Assembly (NCBI GenBank): GCA_020186115.1
Contig: WSYJ01000009.1
Coordinates: forward strand, 372,001-436,000
Reading direction: 5' to 3'
Origin: Histomonas meleagridis
Lineage: Eukaryota > Parabasalia > Tritrichomonadida > Dientamoebidae
DNA length: 64,000 bases
Shown here piece by piece: positions 1 to 9,972 of this stretch. The translations under genes were made by a program, and so were the position numbers. Under the pieces are notes generated by a model. It ran no database searches and was not told where the DNA came from. It saw only the letters and a list, made by a program, of their open reading frames with translations. Every line of letters starts with the position of its first letter. The first letter of the stretch is position 1.

Positions 1-342
1 CAATATTTGAATAAGTATTATCATGATTATGATCTTTTAATGCTGTGTTATCTGGATCAATACCATTAATTGTTTCACATTCGAAATTCTTAATATTTGT
101 AATATTACTTGTAATTATTGTTGTTGTATTTAATGCTGATTTAAAGTCCTCAGTATCAACATAATTTTGACTAATAGAATTTGATAAAGTACTAATTCCA
201 TTTGTTAATTCTTCTTTTGAAGCATAAGGTTTAACAGCGCTTTCGACCTATGAGTCTTATGCCCAAGTTTCATCCGAAATTTATTCATCAATCGTACCAA
301 ATCCTTTTTCGCATTATCTAAAGTAAATTGTACATAGTTCAT
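1..342 (-). pseudogene. Partial fibre-like protein of unknown function, apparently frameshifted
   Basis: An ATG on the minus strand at 342 opens a frame of about 35 codons (start MNYVQFTLDNAKKDL). Near position 235 the protein-like signal moves to another frame, which runs open to the window edge with PYASKEELTNGISTL and many Asn, Thr and Ser residues, ending near DHNHDNTYSNI. The Thr/Asn-rich low-complexity style resembles trimeric fibre or stalk proteins, including those of large trichomonad mobile elements (Mavericks), but no diagnostic motif is visible. The gene runs off the window, so its length is unknown. The frame change could be a real break or an assembly error. Confidence 0.4.
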
Positions 343-613
343 CAAAAGAAAAATAACTAAATAAAATTATTTTTTAATAAATTAATAATGATTCTAACAA
401 AAAATAATCTGGTTCCAGCCACTGTATGTTCTCTGACTGTACATTGTTCTAACATATATAAAATCCGATTGTTTTATACATTTTTTATCGAAAATTCTTA
501 AAGAATTTGCAAATTGAGCGGACTACAAAAAATTGATAAAATTTATCAGAAAAATGTGCATTCATTCAATTTTCTAAACTTGATGAAACTACCACAAAAT
601 CGATTTGGAGTGT

Positions 614-2311
614 ATGTTTCTGGTCTTATTAACGAATATCATGTCCGCCCATAGTCTAGAAATAGACCCATTATCGAAATTATTGGCAGATATTCACTTG
701 GGTATAATGAGACTATCATATTACATCACAATACCCCCAGAACCCGCAGGCCCAAGCACAGGCGATTCGGAAGGCTGGACCGATATACGAGAAGAAATAT
801 CAAAAGCATCAGATGGGGAGCTTATAATGATAAGCCATTTACGATATAATTTATTACTTTCATCTATCGAATCATGGGAGCTTAATGACATAATTGGAGT
901 GTCAGTAATTCATAATGGCACTCACATATATCAGAATATTCCTTATACTCAGACCAACGGTTCGTTTTACCCAGATACGACGATGTACACGGATTTTCCG
1001 ATCGTCAATTTAATATCTTATTATCCTTTCGATTATTCTTATACTGTTTTAAAGAAAGACACAAGCAAGCAAAATTTAACAACTCAGAAAGAAATGGATT
1101 TCATGTTTGCAAGCAGCGAAAATGTTACGATTCCACGTGTTGGTGCAGATCCTGTATATGAACTCTATTTCATACATAAAATGTCATATTTCTATATGAC
1201 TATACATCTAAACACTGAAAGGAATCAATCAAACATTTCATTGTTTATCAATGGGTTAAAACATAACGGAACATTTAGCACATTAAATGGTACGGTATTC
1301 ATCGATGATGACGCGCAACCACTTAATAATTGGAATATTACAAATCTTTGCAATATGAGTAACTCTGAAACAATTCAATGTAAAATGATATTATTTCCAC
1401 AAATGCTTAATAACGATATTGAAATATCAATTTTTAATGATGAATTTATATATAACGAAACAATTCAACAGGAAGAACTCAAATCAGGATATTCATATTC
1501 TTGCGAATTATATGTTAATATTAGTACAGCAACATTTACACAAAGTAATACATTCACACAATCAAATGAATTTACACAAAGTAATATTTTTACAAAAAGT
1601 AATACATTCACACAATCAAATGAATTTACACAAAGTAATAAATTTACAAAAAGTGATACATTTACACAATCAAACACATTCTCTAATTCCAACACATTGA
1701 TACAAAGTAATGAATTTACTCGATCAAATACATTTTCTATTTCAAATACATTGATACAAAGTAATAAATTTATCCAAACAAATACATTTTCTATTGCGAA
1801 TACATTTTATGTAAATTTAACATATTCTTATGCATTAACATATAATTTTATTATTACCGAAACATATATCATTCATAATTCATTTGTAACGAACACATAT
1901 TCTTTAACTTTATTAAATTCGACAAATGTATATACAAACATTAATTATATTTATTATGAATATACAATTGTTCAATACACATTTTCTTATTCATATTATT
2001 CACTATATTATTTTAATATTGAAATAAATGATATCATTAATGACAACATCGAAAATAATAACAATAAAATGAATAATATCATAATAATCGTTTGTGTTGT
2101 AGTAATTTTAGTAATTATTTCTTTACTTATAGTATTTTTAATTCGACATCGAAAATCTAAAGAAATCTCCAAATGCTCCGAAAGCAAAAGTTCGAATATT
2201 GAAGAGATAGAAAACACAAATTACATTTCATCCTGTTATAAACTTTCGCATATTGAAGAAGATCCGTTTGCTAAAGATTTTAATGAGGATAATATTATTG
2301 AAAATATTTAA
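614..2311 (+). CDS. Type I surface glycoprotein with Ser/Asn/Thr hexapeptide stalk
   Basis: Encodes about 565 residues. The first ATG at 614 starts a hydrophobic N-terminus (MFLVLLTNIMSAHS) that fits a signal peptide. An ectodomain of about 290 residues with roughly a dozen N-glycosylation sequons (NGT, NLT, NVT, NIS) follows. Next is a stalk of imperfect FTQSNx hexapeptides near residues 310-400, then an aromatic/Asn-rich stretch. A single membrane helix (IIIIVCVVVILVIISLLIVF) sits near residue 490, followed by the basic stop-transfer RHRKSK and an acidic cytoplasmic tail of about 50 residues. The same stalk repeat ends the BspA-like proteins later in the window, although no leucine-rich repeats are seen here. 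It is probably exposed on the cell surface; ligand unknown. Confidence 0.75.
   Translation: MFLVLLTNIMSAHSLEIDPLSKLLADIHLGIMRLSYYITIPPEPAGPSTGDSEGWTDIREEISKASDGELIMISHLRYNLLLSSIESWELNDIIGVSVIHNGTHIYQNIPYTQTNGSFYPDTTMYTDFPIVNLISYYPFDYSYTVLKKDTSKQNLTTQKEMDFMFASSENVTIPRVGADPVYELYFIHKMSYFYMTIHLNTERNQSNISLFINGLKHNGTFSTLNGTVFIDDDAQPLNNWNITNLCNMSNSETIQCKMILFPQMLNNDIEISIFNDEFIYNETIQQEELKSGYSYSCELYVNISTATFTQSNTFTQSNEFTQSNIFTKSNTFTQSNEFTQSNKFTKSDTFTQSNTFSNSNTLIQSNEFTRSNTFSISNTLIQSNKFIQTNTFSIANTFYVNLTYSYALTYNFIITETYIIHNSFVTNTYSLTLLNSTNVYTNINYIYYEYTIVQYTFSYSYYSLYYFNIEINDIINDNIENNNNKMNNIIIIVCVVVILVIISLLIVFLIRHRKSKEISKCSESKSSNIEEIENTNYISSCYKLSHIEEDPFAKDFNEDNIIENI
1540..1800 (+). repeat. Tandem 18-bp repeats coding FTQSNx
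   Basis: About 14 imperfect 18-bp units of the form TTTACACAAAGTAAT plus a variable codon. They encode the stalk of the surface protein. Unit order (TQSN, TKSN, ISN, IQSN) suggests internal duplication of pairs of units. Confidence 0.8.
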
Positions 2312-2654
2312 TGTTTTGAGCAAATTATTATTTTCGATAGAATATAAAAGCGCATTTCTATAATATGTTTATAAATAAAATATATATGAAAGCAATTCTT
2401 TTAAATATTTTTTAGCATATAAAAAATCAAAAAAAGTAAATTACAATGTTTTAAAATGAAATCAAATTTTACAAATGTCGTTAAGATATAATTATGTACC
2501 TTTTCTTGAAATAATGAGCGGTAATACATTTTTAAACTCACAATTTTGATAAAAGATTTTTAAATATCTGTGATTATAATTTTTATTAATTTAATAAAAT
2601 TTTTATTCTATTTATTTTATATTTATTCCAATAAATAATTTCCATTGTTGAATA
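2312..2654. other. Convergent 3' intergenic region
   Basis: AT-rich gap between the surface glycoprotein and the minus-strand acetyltransferase. No gene or strong repeat seen. Confidence 0.5.
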
Positions 2655-3155
2655 TTATGTTTTGATAATCTTTTGATATGCTAGTCGCTCATCACCACTA
2701 AGCAAGTAGATTATACCACAATATGTAAAGCCTTGCTTTTCTAAAATATGTTGTAATATATGATTATCACGATGAGTATCAATGCGTAAATTTGGTATTT
2801 GTTTAAAACACCATTCAAAACATGCAGATGCTACTCCATGACTATCAGGTGTACTTCCAAGTCTGTGAATAGTGCCATATGGTTGGGTATCATCAAGCCA
2901 TTTCCCTTCATATATGGTTGTATATGTGGGATCTTTGCCTATAATTAAAGCAAATGTGCCAACTAATTCTCCACATTCATTCAAACATACGTAACAGTTC
3001 CCATTATCGATATCTTTTAATACTATATCAGTTGTTGGATATCCACCAGTCCATTGATTCATATTTCCAGATTTACGCATTATACTTCTTGATTGCTCAA
3101 AAATGTTCATTAATTTATCTAAATCCTCAGGAACAGCTTTCCTGATTTTCAGCAT
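2655..3155 (-). CDS. GNAT family N-acetyltransferase
   Basis: Encodes 166 residues from an ATG at 3155 (MLKIRKAVPEDLDKLMNIFE). The fold signature fits the GNAT superfamily, which moves an acetyl group from acetyl-CoA to an amine. The N-terminal strand-helix has the usual LxxD start. A central strand VGTFALIIGKDP is followed by GTIHRLGSTPDSHGVA, the likely acetyl-CoA site in place of a strict RxxGxG/A. The C-terminal RIDTHRDNHILQHILEKQGF is the typical motif B region, followed by YCGIIYL. The order and wording resemble small bacterial GNATs, so transfer from a bacterium is plausible but not proved. The substrate cannot be told. Confidence 0.85.
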   Translation of the reverse strand: MLKIRKAVPEDLDKLMNIFEQSRSIMRKSGNMNQWTGGYPTTDIVLKDIDNGNCYVCLNECGELVGTFALIIGKDPTYTTIYEGKWLDDTQPYGTIHRLGSTPDSHGVASACFEWCFKQIPNLRIDTHRDNHILQHILEKQGFTYCGIIYLLSGDERLAYQKIIKT

Positions 3156-3641
3156 TTTGGTTGCTCAAATGGGGTGCCCCGCGAGATTTTCAGTTTTAGA
3201 AGAATTACATCGCAAATTTGGTTTATTAAATACAATAAAAGGCTCAACAACAGAATATTCTTCTCCAACTGGCATCAGGACTTTCACTTAAAGTAAATCA
3301 AAGTAATTTATTTTCTTAATCAATTAAATTAGCTATTTTTGAATAGTGTTTTTCACATGACCAGATAAATGGTGTGCAAGATATTTTAAATTATCTCATC
3401 CATCATCAAATCTCATTGAAAAAATATATCACCAAGAGAAAAGCAAAAACTATTCCATTTAAAATTATCTGAATAATAAATTTGATATAAATATTACTTT
3501 GGAGGAATAAAGTGTTATTTGCAATGAATTTTACGGCGCAAATTTTATTCGATTATTGAAAAGATTCGAAATAAATTCTCAAGTAATAGGGAACAACACT
3601 TTGTGTTCAACAAAAAATTCTTTATTCAACATTTAGATAGG
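3156..3641. other. Intergenic region upstream of the GNAT gene
   Basis: Holds the near-palindrome GGGGTGCCCC at 3171-3180, 16 bp upstream of the GNAT start. A short minus-strand open stretch (3290 to 3168) of about 40 codons has gene-like composition but no recognisable motif. Otherwise AT-rich. Confidence 0.4.
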
Positions 3642-4418
3642 TTATTGTATGTACACTGTCTCTGATTGTGCTGCTATTTCAGCATCGGCAGTAATTTCTT
3701 CGTAAGTGAACGCAGATATGTACTTTCCTTGATTTGTCTTTATAGTAAATCCTTCGCCGAATGGCTCAATTTTGAAGATTTCGTTTGGACCAATCGATGA
3801 AGCAGTACATTCCAAAACTCCTTTAGGATTTAAGGTCATATACTTTCTATGGAATGAAAGTATCGCATATCCGTTCCCATGTTTTATAATTTTGAACTTT
3901 TCCCAGGCTTCAGATTTATCTCTATTCCATTGTAGCGACCCATTTTGTTGGGTAGAAAGATACTTACCGAAGCAAGACATAATGTCTTTATTCTTACCGG
4001 CAATTGGATCTGTGTGAAGTTTGAGTTTTTTCTTTTTTAAATTTAATATTGTGAACTTTTGCAATTGTGTGATTTCTTTTCCTTTCCAGTCACAAGAGTG
4101 ATCTTTGTGCACTGATAGGTAGGTTCCATAACACGATTTGAACGAAAAAGTTCCATCATTATTAACAATAATTGCAAATACTTCATTGCTCTTGGCATCG
4201 ACAGCTTTACAAGAAACATTTCCATTTTTGTCAACAGAGATATATGTGCCGTGGTATGTTTTAAAAATAAATCCATTTGTTGTTTCCAGAACTTCAAATT
4301 TTTCGAATCCTCTTGCTTCTTGAACATTAGCAACTACTGCCCCATTGGTCCGTGCAGAAATGAACTTTCCAAAACATGTTTGAAAAATTCTCACTTTGCC
4401 AAATAGCTTGTATGTCAT
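3642..4418 (-). CDS. Fascin-like beta-trefoil protein
   Basis: Encodes about 258 residues starting MTYKLFGKVRIF. The frame stays open for 23 more codons upstream, but that stretch holds a TAACGG element and a CTCCTTTG box, so I take 4418 as the start. The protein consists of repeated 40-45-residue units of the form FGKYIS/LSxxxxGxxxW..KxxxxWEKFxI, for example CFGKFISARTNG, TYHGTYISVDKNG, CYGTYLSVHKD and CFGKYLSTQQNG. This is the signature of the fascin/actin-cross-linking trefoil superfamily. About six units give two trefoils, fewer than the four of animal fascin. A role in bundling actin is inferred from the fold only. Confidence 0.7.
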   Translation of the reverse strand: MTYKLFGKVRIFQTCFGKFISARTNGAVVANVQEARGFEKFEVLETTNGFIFKTYHGTYISVDKNGNVSCKAVDAKSNEVFAIIVNNDGTFSFKSCYGTYLSVHKDHSCDWKGKEITQLQKFTILNLKKKKLKLHTDPIAGKNKDIMSCFGKYLSTQQNGSLQWNRDKSEAWEKFKIIKHGNGYAILSFHRKYMTLNPKGVLECTASSIGPNEIFKIEPFGEGFTIKTNQGKYISAFTYEEITADAEIAAQSETVYIQ

Positions 4419-4695
4419 TTTGCTTAGCAAAGGAGCCGTTAAAATAAACGTTCTTAATAATATGTTTATACCAAAATGAAAAAGCAAACATTAAATCATT
4501 CACTCACAAAGAAAATGTAAGATAACCAATAATATAGTACGTTTTGGTTTTTGTTAGAATAATTTCATGAATAAATTTATCTTAATTTATGAAGAATAAT
4601 TCGTTATTTCTTACAACATATTGCAAAATATTTTTAAACTACATAGAAAAAATTAAAGCTATTTGCTAAAGCATCAAAAATGAAATAAAAACAAT

Positions 4696-5853
4696 TTACT
4701 GCTCATTGTTATTTTGATCTTGAAATGAAACATTTTGTAATCTGCATGCCTCTTTAATGCATTCCCTATAATGTCCCATCCCATGTCTTTTTTCATCAAG
4801 TTCTTTGATGAAATGTCCGAAATATTCGCAATCTTTTGTTATTTGAATTTCCAATTTACAAAACATCTCACCGATTATATTAAATATATATTGTTTCCCA
4901 GGTGGATATAAGGCTGATGTTGTATGACCAGCTGCTTCATCGTTATTCTCTAAAATCGACTCAAGTGGAGGCGGGGGCGCCTCAAACGGATTAACCGTCA
5001 TATCGACTTTTTGAAAGGCCGTGGGTGCACTGGCGGTTTTACGATAGGCCGATTGAATTTGCTTTGCGATGAAATCTGGCAAACAATCAGAAGAAACAAG
5101 CGCAAAGTTATGAAACGAAAGGAAAGGAATCGGATCACCAAAGTTGAAGAAGCTAGTACAGTATGAAACTGTTTTAGACCAAAGATTTTTGCTAACGACT
5201 GCAGGTGGAGCAAAGATAATTGATCTTGTTGGAAGATCTGGGAATTTTTCTCTAAACATAAGATTACAAACACCTGCAACACCAGCACCAAGACTATGAC
5301 CTGTGAACATAATTTGGCGATGGTTATTTTCATGAGAAAGTTGTTGGAGTAAATCTTGAATTTGCGTGCAAACTGCAAGAGATGCTTGATATATGCCCAT
5401 ATGAATAAGGCCTCCGAAGACGTCAGCAGCATTGGCTGTAATGTCGATTATATAATCAGAAAAAGAAATTGATCCACGACAAACAACAAATATTGTATTC
5501 ATCTCGTCACTATTTGTAATAAAATATGGAACGCCTGAAACAACAATTTCCCCTGAATCAAAAACTACAGTACCAGCTTCAGGTATGAGCTTTCTTTTTT
5601 CAATAACACGATAAACAGCACTTGATAATTCTCCACAAAGATGAATCATTTTGAGTTCCTGATGGTCTGTAATTTGTGTTGGTTCAACAGGCTCTTTCGG
5701 AGGGAGTGTATCAAAAATTTGTTGGAGAAATGTTGAAAAACATATTTTCTTTGGATTTGAGGCAACGGCAGCTGCGGTCATTACTGTTTTCATTCCCTTC
5801 CTTGTGTTCAATGCATTTTTTGCTTTTTCGAATCCTTTGCTGAACTTTTCCAT
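4696..5853 (-). CDS. Class 3 lipase, diacylglycerol-lipase-like
   Basis: Encodes 385 residues, ATG at 5853. It is an alpha/beta hydrolase of the Lipase_3 type. The nucleophile elbow GHSLG lies near residues 184-188 after the strand RQIMFT. The oxyanion region VVCRGSISFSDYIIDI and the conserved HMGIYQAS lie before it. The catalytic Asp is likely in FNFGDPIPFLS, and the catalytic His is probably in the GHTTSALYPPG segment. The LYPPG words after the catalytic core are like those of diacylglycerol lipases. No signal peptide or membrane span is visible, so it is probably cytosolic or peripheral. Expected reaction: release of a fatty acid from acylglycerols. An AACGGT element lies about 40 bp upstream. 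Confidence 0.82.
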   Translation of the reverse strand: MEKFSKGFEKAKNALNTRKGMKTVMTAAAVASNPKKICFSTFLQQIFDTLPPKEPVEPTQITDHQELKMIHLCGELSSAVYRVIEKRKLIPEAGTVVFDSGEIVVSGVPYFITNSDEMNTIFVVCRGSISFSDYIIDITANAADVFGGLIHMGIYQASLAVCTQIQDLLQQLSHENNHRQIMFTGHSLGAGVAGVCNLMFREKFPDLPTRSIIFAPPAVVSKNLWSKTVSYCTSFFNFGDPIPFLSFHNFALVSSDCLPDFIAKQIQSAYRKTASAPTAFQKVDMTVNPFEAPPPPLESILENNDEAAGHTTSALYPPGKQYIFNIIGEMFCKLEIQITKDCEYFGHFIKELDEKRHGMGHYRECIKEACRLQNVSFQDQNNNEQ

Positions 5854-6018
5854 TTTTTCAAAAAATCACAAACTGTGTTCAAATGATCAAATAAACGGTC
5901 TTGAAGGAAAAAATCTTAATTCTAAACAAAGAATTTTAAAATAGAACTCATTATCAATAAAAATTAAATTTAATATTTTTTAATTAAAAATTTGTTCAAT
6001 TCATAGATATCCTTATTT

Positions 6019-9000
6019 TTATTTCCATTTTTTGGTGTTATTTTCATCTGACGAGAAAGTCATTTTAAGAAAGTTTATTTCTTCTTTCATTTCAAGCACT
6101 AAATTATTTAATCGTTCATTTTCTATATTGGTATTATGTAATTCTGCGAGCAAATGATCTTCGAAACTATTATTTTGTAAATCCGAAATTAACTTAAATT
6201 GATTTTCATTCGTTTCGACCAATTTTGCATTTTCTTCTTTAAGTTTTGCGATGATAGCGTCAGATAAATGTTTTGTTTCGTTTGCTTTCAAACATTCTTC
6301 TTTAAGTGTTTCTATTTCCTTCCTTAATGAATCATTTGAAGCCTTTGATATTCGAAGTTTTTCGTTTTGTTGTTTTGCGTTTTTAATTATTTCTTTTATT
6401 AATGATTTATATTTTGCGTTTTCTTTTACAAGTTTATTTTGATCATCAGTTAATGTTTTGCTTTTACTTATATCATTTCGAAGATTTTCATTTTCTGTTT
6501 TAAGTTTTAATATTTCGTTTTTAAGTTTTTCGCTTTTTTGTGTTTCATTTGTCATTTGATTAGTTTTAAGATTATTAAGTTCGTTTTTAAGTGTTAAATT
6601 TTCTGTTCGAAGTTCAATTGATTCATTTTGTGCAGAACTTTTTTGTTGTTTTACTTTTTGGAGTTTCGCTTTAAGTGCAGATATCTTTTGATCACTATTT
6701 TCATATTCTTCTGTTTGGATCTGTTTTTCTTCGTTCGATTTAAGTTTGTTTATTTCATTTTGAAGATTTTCATTTTCTTTTTTAAGTTTGTTTAACTCTT
6801 TTTGAAGATTACTTTCATCATTTGACTGAGTTTGTTTACTTTTTACATCTAAATCGGATTTAAGTTTTGATATTTCTTCTTTAAGATTTTCGTTTTCATT
6901 TTTAAGTTTTTCGATTTCGTTTGATTCATTTTGTGATTCATTTCGATCAGTTTTAAGTTTTAATAATTCATTTTTGAGATTTTCATTTTCGTGTTTAAGT
7001 ATTTCTGTTTCATCTGAAACATTTTGCAATTCATTTTGATTTGATTTAAGTTTAGCTATTTCTACTTTGAGGCTTTCATTCTCACTTTTAAGTGATTTGG
7101 CTTCGTTTGAATTGTTTTGTTTTGTTTCTTCCAAATCATAGTTAAGTTTATATAATTCATTTTTAAGATTTTCGTTTTCATTTTTGAGTTTTTCCATTTC
7201 TTTTTGCTCTGATTTAAGTTTTACATTTTCTTCATTTAGATTTTCATTTTCTGATTTTAATTTGTTGAATATTTTTTGATATTTATTATTAGAATCATCA
7301 GAATTTTCCATTAAATTATTAATTTCATTCTTTAGATTTTCGTTTTCTGTTTTTAACTTATTAATCTCATTACTAAATTCATCTTGTTTTGAAGTTAGTT
7401 CTGTTATTTGTTTTTCAAGTTCATCTTTTTTATTTCTAAGTTCATTATTTTCTGTTTCATAATTTTTACCTATTTCTTTATATTTCTCTTTTATAACTTC
7501 ATTTGCTTTTTGTAATTCGATAATTTTATTTTTATTTATTTCGTTTTCGTTTTTAATTTCATTAAATTCATTTTCTTTTTCTTCTTTATATTTATCGAAA
7601 TTCTTTTTAATTTTTTCATTTTCTTCTTTAATCGCTTGAATTAATTCTTCTTGATTTGATTCCATTGAACTATTTTGTTGTAATTCAATAACTTTTTTAT
7701 TTTGACTTATTTTCTGTATAATATTTTCTTCGATTTCTTTAATTTTTTGGTTTTTAGAAAATGTAATTTCATTAAATTTTTGTTCCAAATTTGTAACAGG
7801 TAAAGTTATATCAAAAGAATTCAAACAAATTTTATTTTTAGGATTTATTAATAATAATTCACCATAAATAAAATTAATTTCCGAAGGAATTACATTTGAA
7901 TTATTAATATTCGAAATTATTATTTGAGAAATTCCATTGCTTTTAAGTAACATATCACAATATTCATTTGATTCCCAACACATACATATTATGAATTCAT
8001 ATAATGATTGAATTTGAAGATAATTATTTAAATTACTTAAAAGTTGTTCGAAATAATCATGAAACAATTCTTTTGTATTTGGTGAATTTATTATACAAAA
8101 TATACATAAACTAAAAACTTCAGTTGACTTAATTTCAATCACTTTTATTGCATTAATAAGTTCAATTGCATTTTCATATGAATTATTGATATAATTTTTA
8201 AGTAATTCATATATGTTAACTCCTTTATTAATATATAAATATATTAAATCTTTTATCATTGGTGTAATTTTATCACTTAAAACTTGTGAACCTTCAATGC
8301 AAAGTGATAATAATTGAATACAATCATTTTGTTTTCTTCCAATTTTGATGTTATTTAAAAGGCTTTCAATAATTGTGGTTTCAGATAATGAATCTCTGCA
8401 TTTCTTATTGTTCTTCGAAAATAAAAGACTTTCAAGAAATCCAAATGATTCTGCATCGGCTGACTTAATTAAGGGTTCAATATTTGAAAGATAACCAGAG
8501 TCAATAAATATGTTTTGGTTTTCATCATTATTTTGAAGTATCGAAAAAATTGCAGCTAAATATTCAGGATGCTCAATATCTATACGTTTGGCTAGTGCAT
8601 CAATAGAATTCCTGCCTATTTGCGTTTGGAAAGTGGTGTTTCCATTGATTATGGCAGGAATCGTAGATACAAATTTCTTGGAAATTTGTTCGTTTTGATC
8701 TGAAATTGACCCAAAAAGCCGAGACATTTGAGGTACATTTTCGGAAAGTTTTTGTTGAAATTTATCTGGTTGTAGATATGCAAATTGCATTAATAAATGC
8801 ATTGACTGGACACGAATTTTGGTATTTTTATGATCAAGAAATTTAACGAAATAATCCAGGAGATTAGGTTGCTCCAATATTATCCTTGAATTACTGTATC
8901 TATCAGAACAATCGTCACGAACATATTGGTTTAAAATGAAAAAAATGTTTAAAATAGAATCTTCATTTTTTAAAGCATCTGGTATCAAGTTAATTAAAAT

Positions 9001-9171
9001 TGGGATTCCTTTGATTGCAATTTTTTGATTGTAATTTGCTGATAAATCTCTTAATTGTCCAATGCAAAATTCAATGTTTGTCTTCTTTGAAAGCTGCTCT
9101 AATATTGTTTCTGCGTATTCCTCATCAGTTTGTGCTGGCCTTTCTTCGAAAAGCCACTTAAAAAAGCTCAT
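6019..9171 (-). CDS. p115/USO1-like vesicle tethering protein
   Basis: Encodes 1050 residues, ATG at 9171. The N-terminal ~470 residues are helical armadillo-like repeats starting MSFFKWLFEERP, with segments such as IRVQSMHLLMQFAYLQ and FSILQNNDENQNIFIDSGYL. These closely follow the head domain of p115/USO1, where the NNxxNQNxFxExGY motif is conserved. Residues ~480-1050 form an uninterrupted coiled coil rich in KxENExLKxE heptads. This architecture is that of the Golgi tether that links COPI or COPII vesicles to cis-Golgi under Rab1 control. Head plus tail length is also typical. ACCGTTTA lies about 20 bp upstream of the start. A generic armadillo/coiled-coil scaffold is the alternative. Confidence 0.75.
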   Translation of the reverse strand: MSFFKWLFEERPAQTDEEYAETILEQLSKKTNIEFCIGQLRDLSANYNQKIAIKGIPILINLIPDALKNEDSILNIFFILNQYVRDDCSDRYSNSRIILEQPNLLDYFVKFLDHKNTKIRVQSMHLLMQFAYLQPDKFQQKLSENVPQMSRLFGSISDQNEQISKKFVSTIPAIINGNTTFQTQIGRNSIDALAKRIDIEHPEYLAAIFSILQNNDENQNIFIDSGYLSNIEPLIKSADAESFGFLESLLFSKNNKKCRDSLSETTIIESLLNNIKIGRKQNDCIQLLSLCIEGSQVLSDKITPMIKDLIYLYINKGVNIYELLKNYINNSYENAIELINAIKVIEIKSTEVFSLCIFCIINSPNTKELFHDYFEQLLSNLNNYLQIQSLYEFIICMCWESNEYCDMLLKSNGISQIIISNINNSNVIPSEINFIYGELLLINPKNKICLNSFDITLPVTNLEQKFNEITFSKNQKIKEIEENIIQKISQNKKVIELQQNSSMESNQEELIQAIKEENEKIKKNFDKYKEEKENEFNEIKNENEINKNKIIELQKANEVIKEKYKEIGKNYETENNELRNKKDELEKQITELTSKQDEFSNEINKLKTENENLKNEINNLMENSDDSNNKYQKIFNKLKSENENLNEENVKLKSEQKEMEKLKNENENLKNELYKLNYDLEETKQNNSNEAKSLKSENESLKVEIAKLKSNQNELQNVSDETEILKHENENLKNELLKLKTDRNESQNESNEIEKLKNENENLKEEISKLKSDLDVKSKQTQSNDESNLQKELNKLKKENENLQNEINKLKSNEEKQIQTEEYENSDQKISALKAKLQKVKQQKSSAQNESIELRTENLTLKNELNNLKTNQMTNETQKSEKLKNEILKLKTENENLRNDISKSKTLTDDQNKLVKENAKYKSLIKEIIKNAKQQNEKLRISKASNDSLRKEIETLKEECLKANETKHLSDAIIAKLKEENAKLVETNENQFKLISDLQNNSFEDHLLAELHNTNIENERLNNLVLEMKEEINFLKMTFSSDENNTKKWK

Positions 9172-9590
9172 GGCGCGGAATTTTGTATAAACGGTCCAAG
9201 GGGTATCCCAAACAGGGTGGGAGGGAACCCCTTTTATTCCAAAAAAATTAACTATTTATCATTTTGTTATTATACTAAAATAGTTACTTGATGTATTTAT
9301 GCTTAATATACTGAAACAAAATTATAACATTATTTCAAAATTATGTGGTAATTAGCTCCATTGGATTAGTTTTCTTTGATAATTGTGGATTTCACACATA
9401 AATAGTTGATAAATATTTTTTTCTATTTTTATTAAAGCAAAATTGCATTTGCATTCAACTATTCATATTTTGTGTTAAAACATGAATTTTTACAAAAAGA
9501 ATGCATTTTTTCATCGCAAGTGTTGACACAAAATCAAATTAATTCATTTTTTGATTCTTTGTTTTAGTAAATTAACAATTTTGTTGTTAT
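9172..9590. other. Intergenic region upstream of the p115-like gene
   Basis: Contains AACGGTCC (about 9190) and GGGGTATCCC (9200-9209) just upstream of the start, then plain AT-rich DNA. Confidence 0.4.
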
Positions 9591-9972
9591 TTGCTTGACG
9601 AATAGCTGTATGAAATTATTTAAAGAAACGCCAAGTATTTAAATGAAAAATCAAATTATTAAAACATATTCCAAATTATTAAAACATATTCTAAATTATT
9701 CAAATGAATAGTTTTTGTATTAACATCAATTCCTTTATCTAAAAGTAATTTTACTATTTCTATATTATTATTTTTAACTGCTATATGAATTGCTGTTTCA
9801 AATTATTAAAGCATATATAAAATTATTAAAACATATTACAAATTATTCAAATGAATAGCTTTTGTATTAACATCAATTCCTTTATCTAAAAGTAATTTTA
9901 CTATTTCTATATTATTATTTTTAACTGCTATATGAAGTGCTGTTTCAAATTATTAAAACATATATAAAATTA
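9590..9972 (-). repeat. Tandem ankyrin modules, family 2
   Basis: Directly downstream of the broken DUF3447 gene. Two good copies encode an ankyrin repeat of the form AVKNNNIEIVKLLLDKGIDV, followed by the trace of a third. Equivalent points at 9724, 9871 and 10038 give spacings of 147 and 167 bp. The AT-rich linkers are built of repeats of TTTTAATAATTTG and carry stops, so the modules are not in one reading frame. Sequence differs from the 170-bp family found elsewhere (DKGID instead of EQEGID). Confidence 0.6.

Noticed and set aside
1465-1695. Cys/Val-rich minus-strand ORFs opposite the stalk repeats (also 45753-45950 and 58477-58767)
   Set aside because: They are mirror readings of the FTQSNx repeats, with FDCVNVF periodicity fixed by the coding strand.
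3103-3291. 62-codon plus-strand ORF over the GNAT start
   Set aside because: Overlaps the well-supported GNAT gene on the other strand and has no motif.
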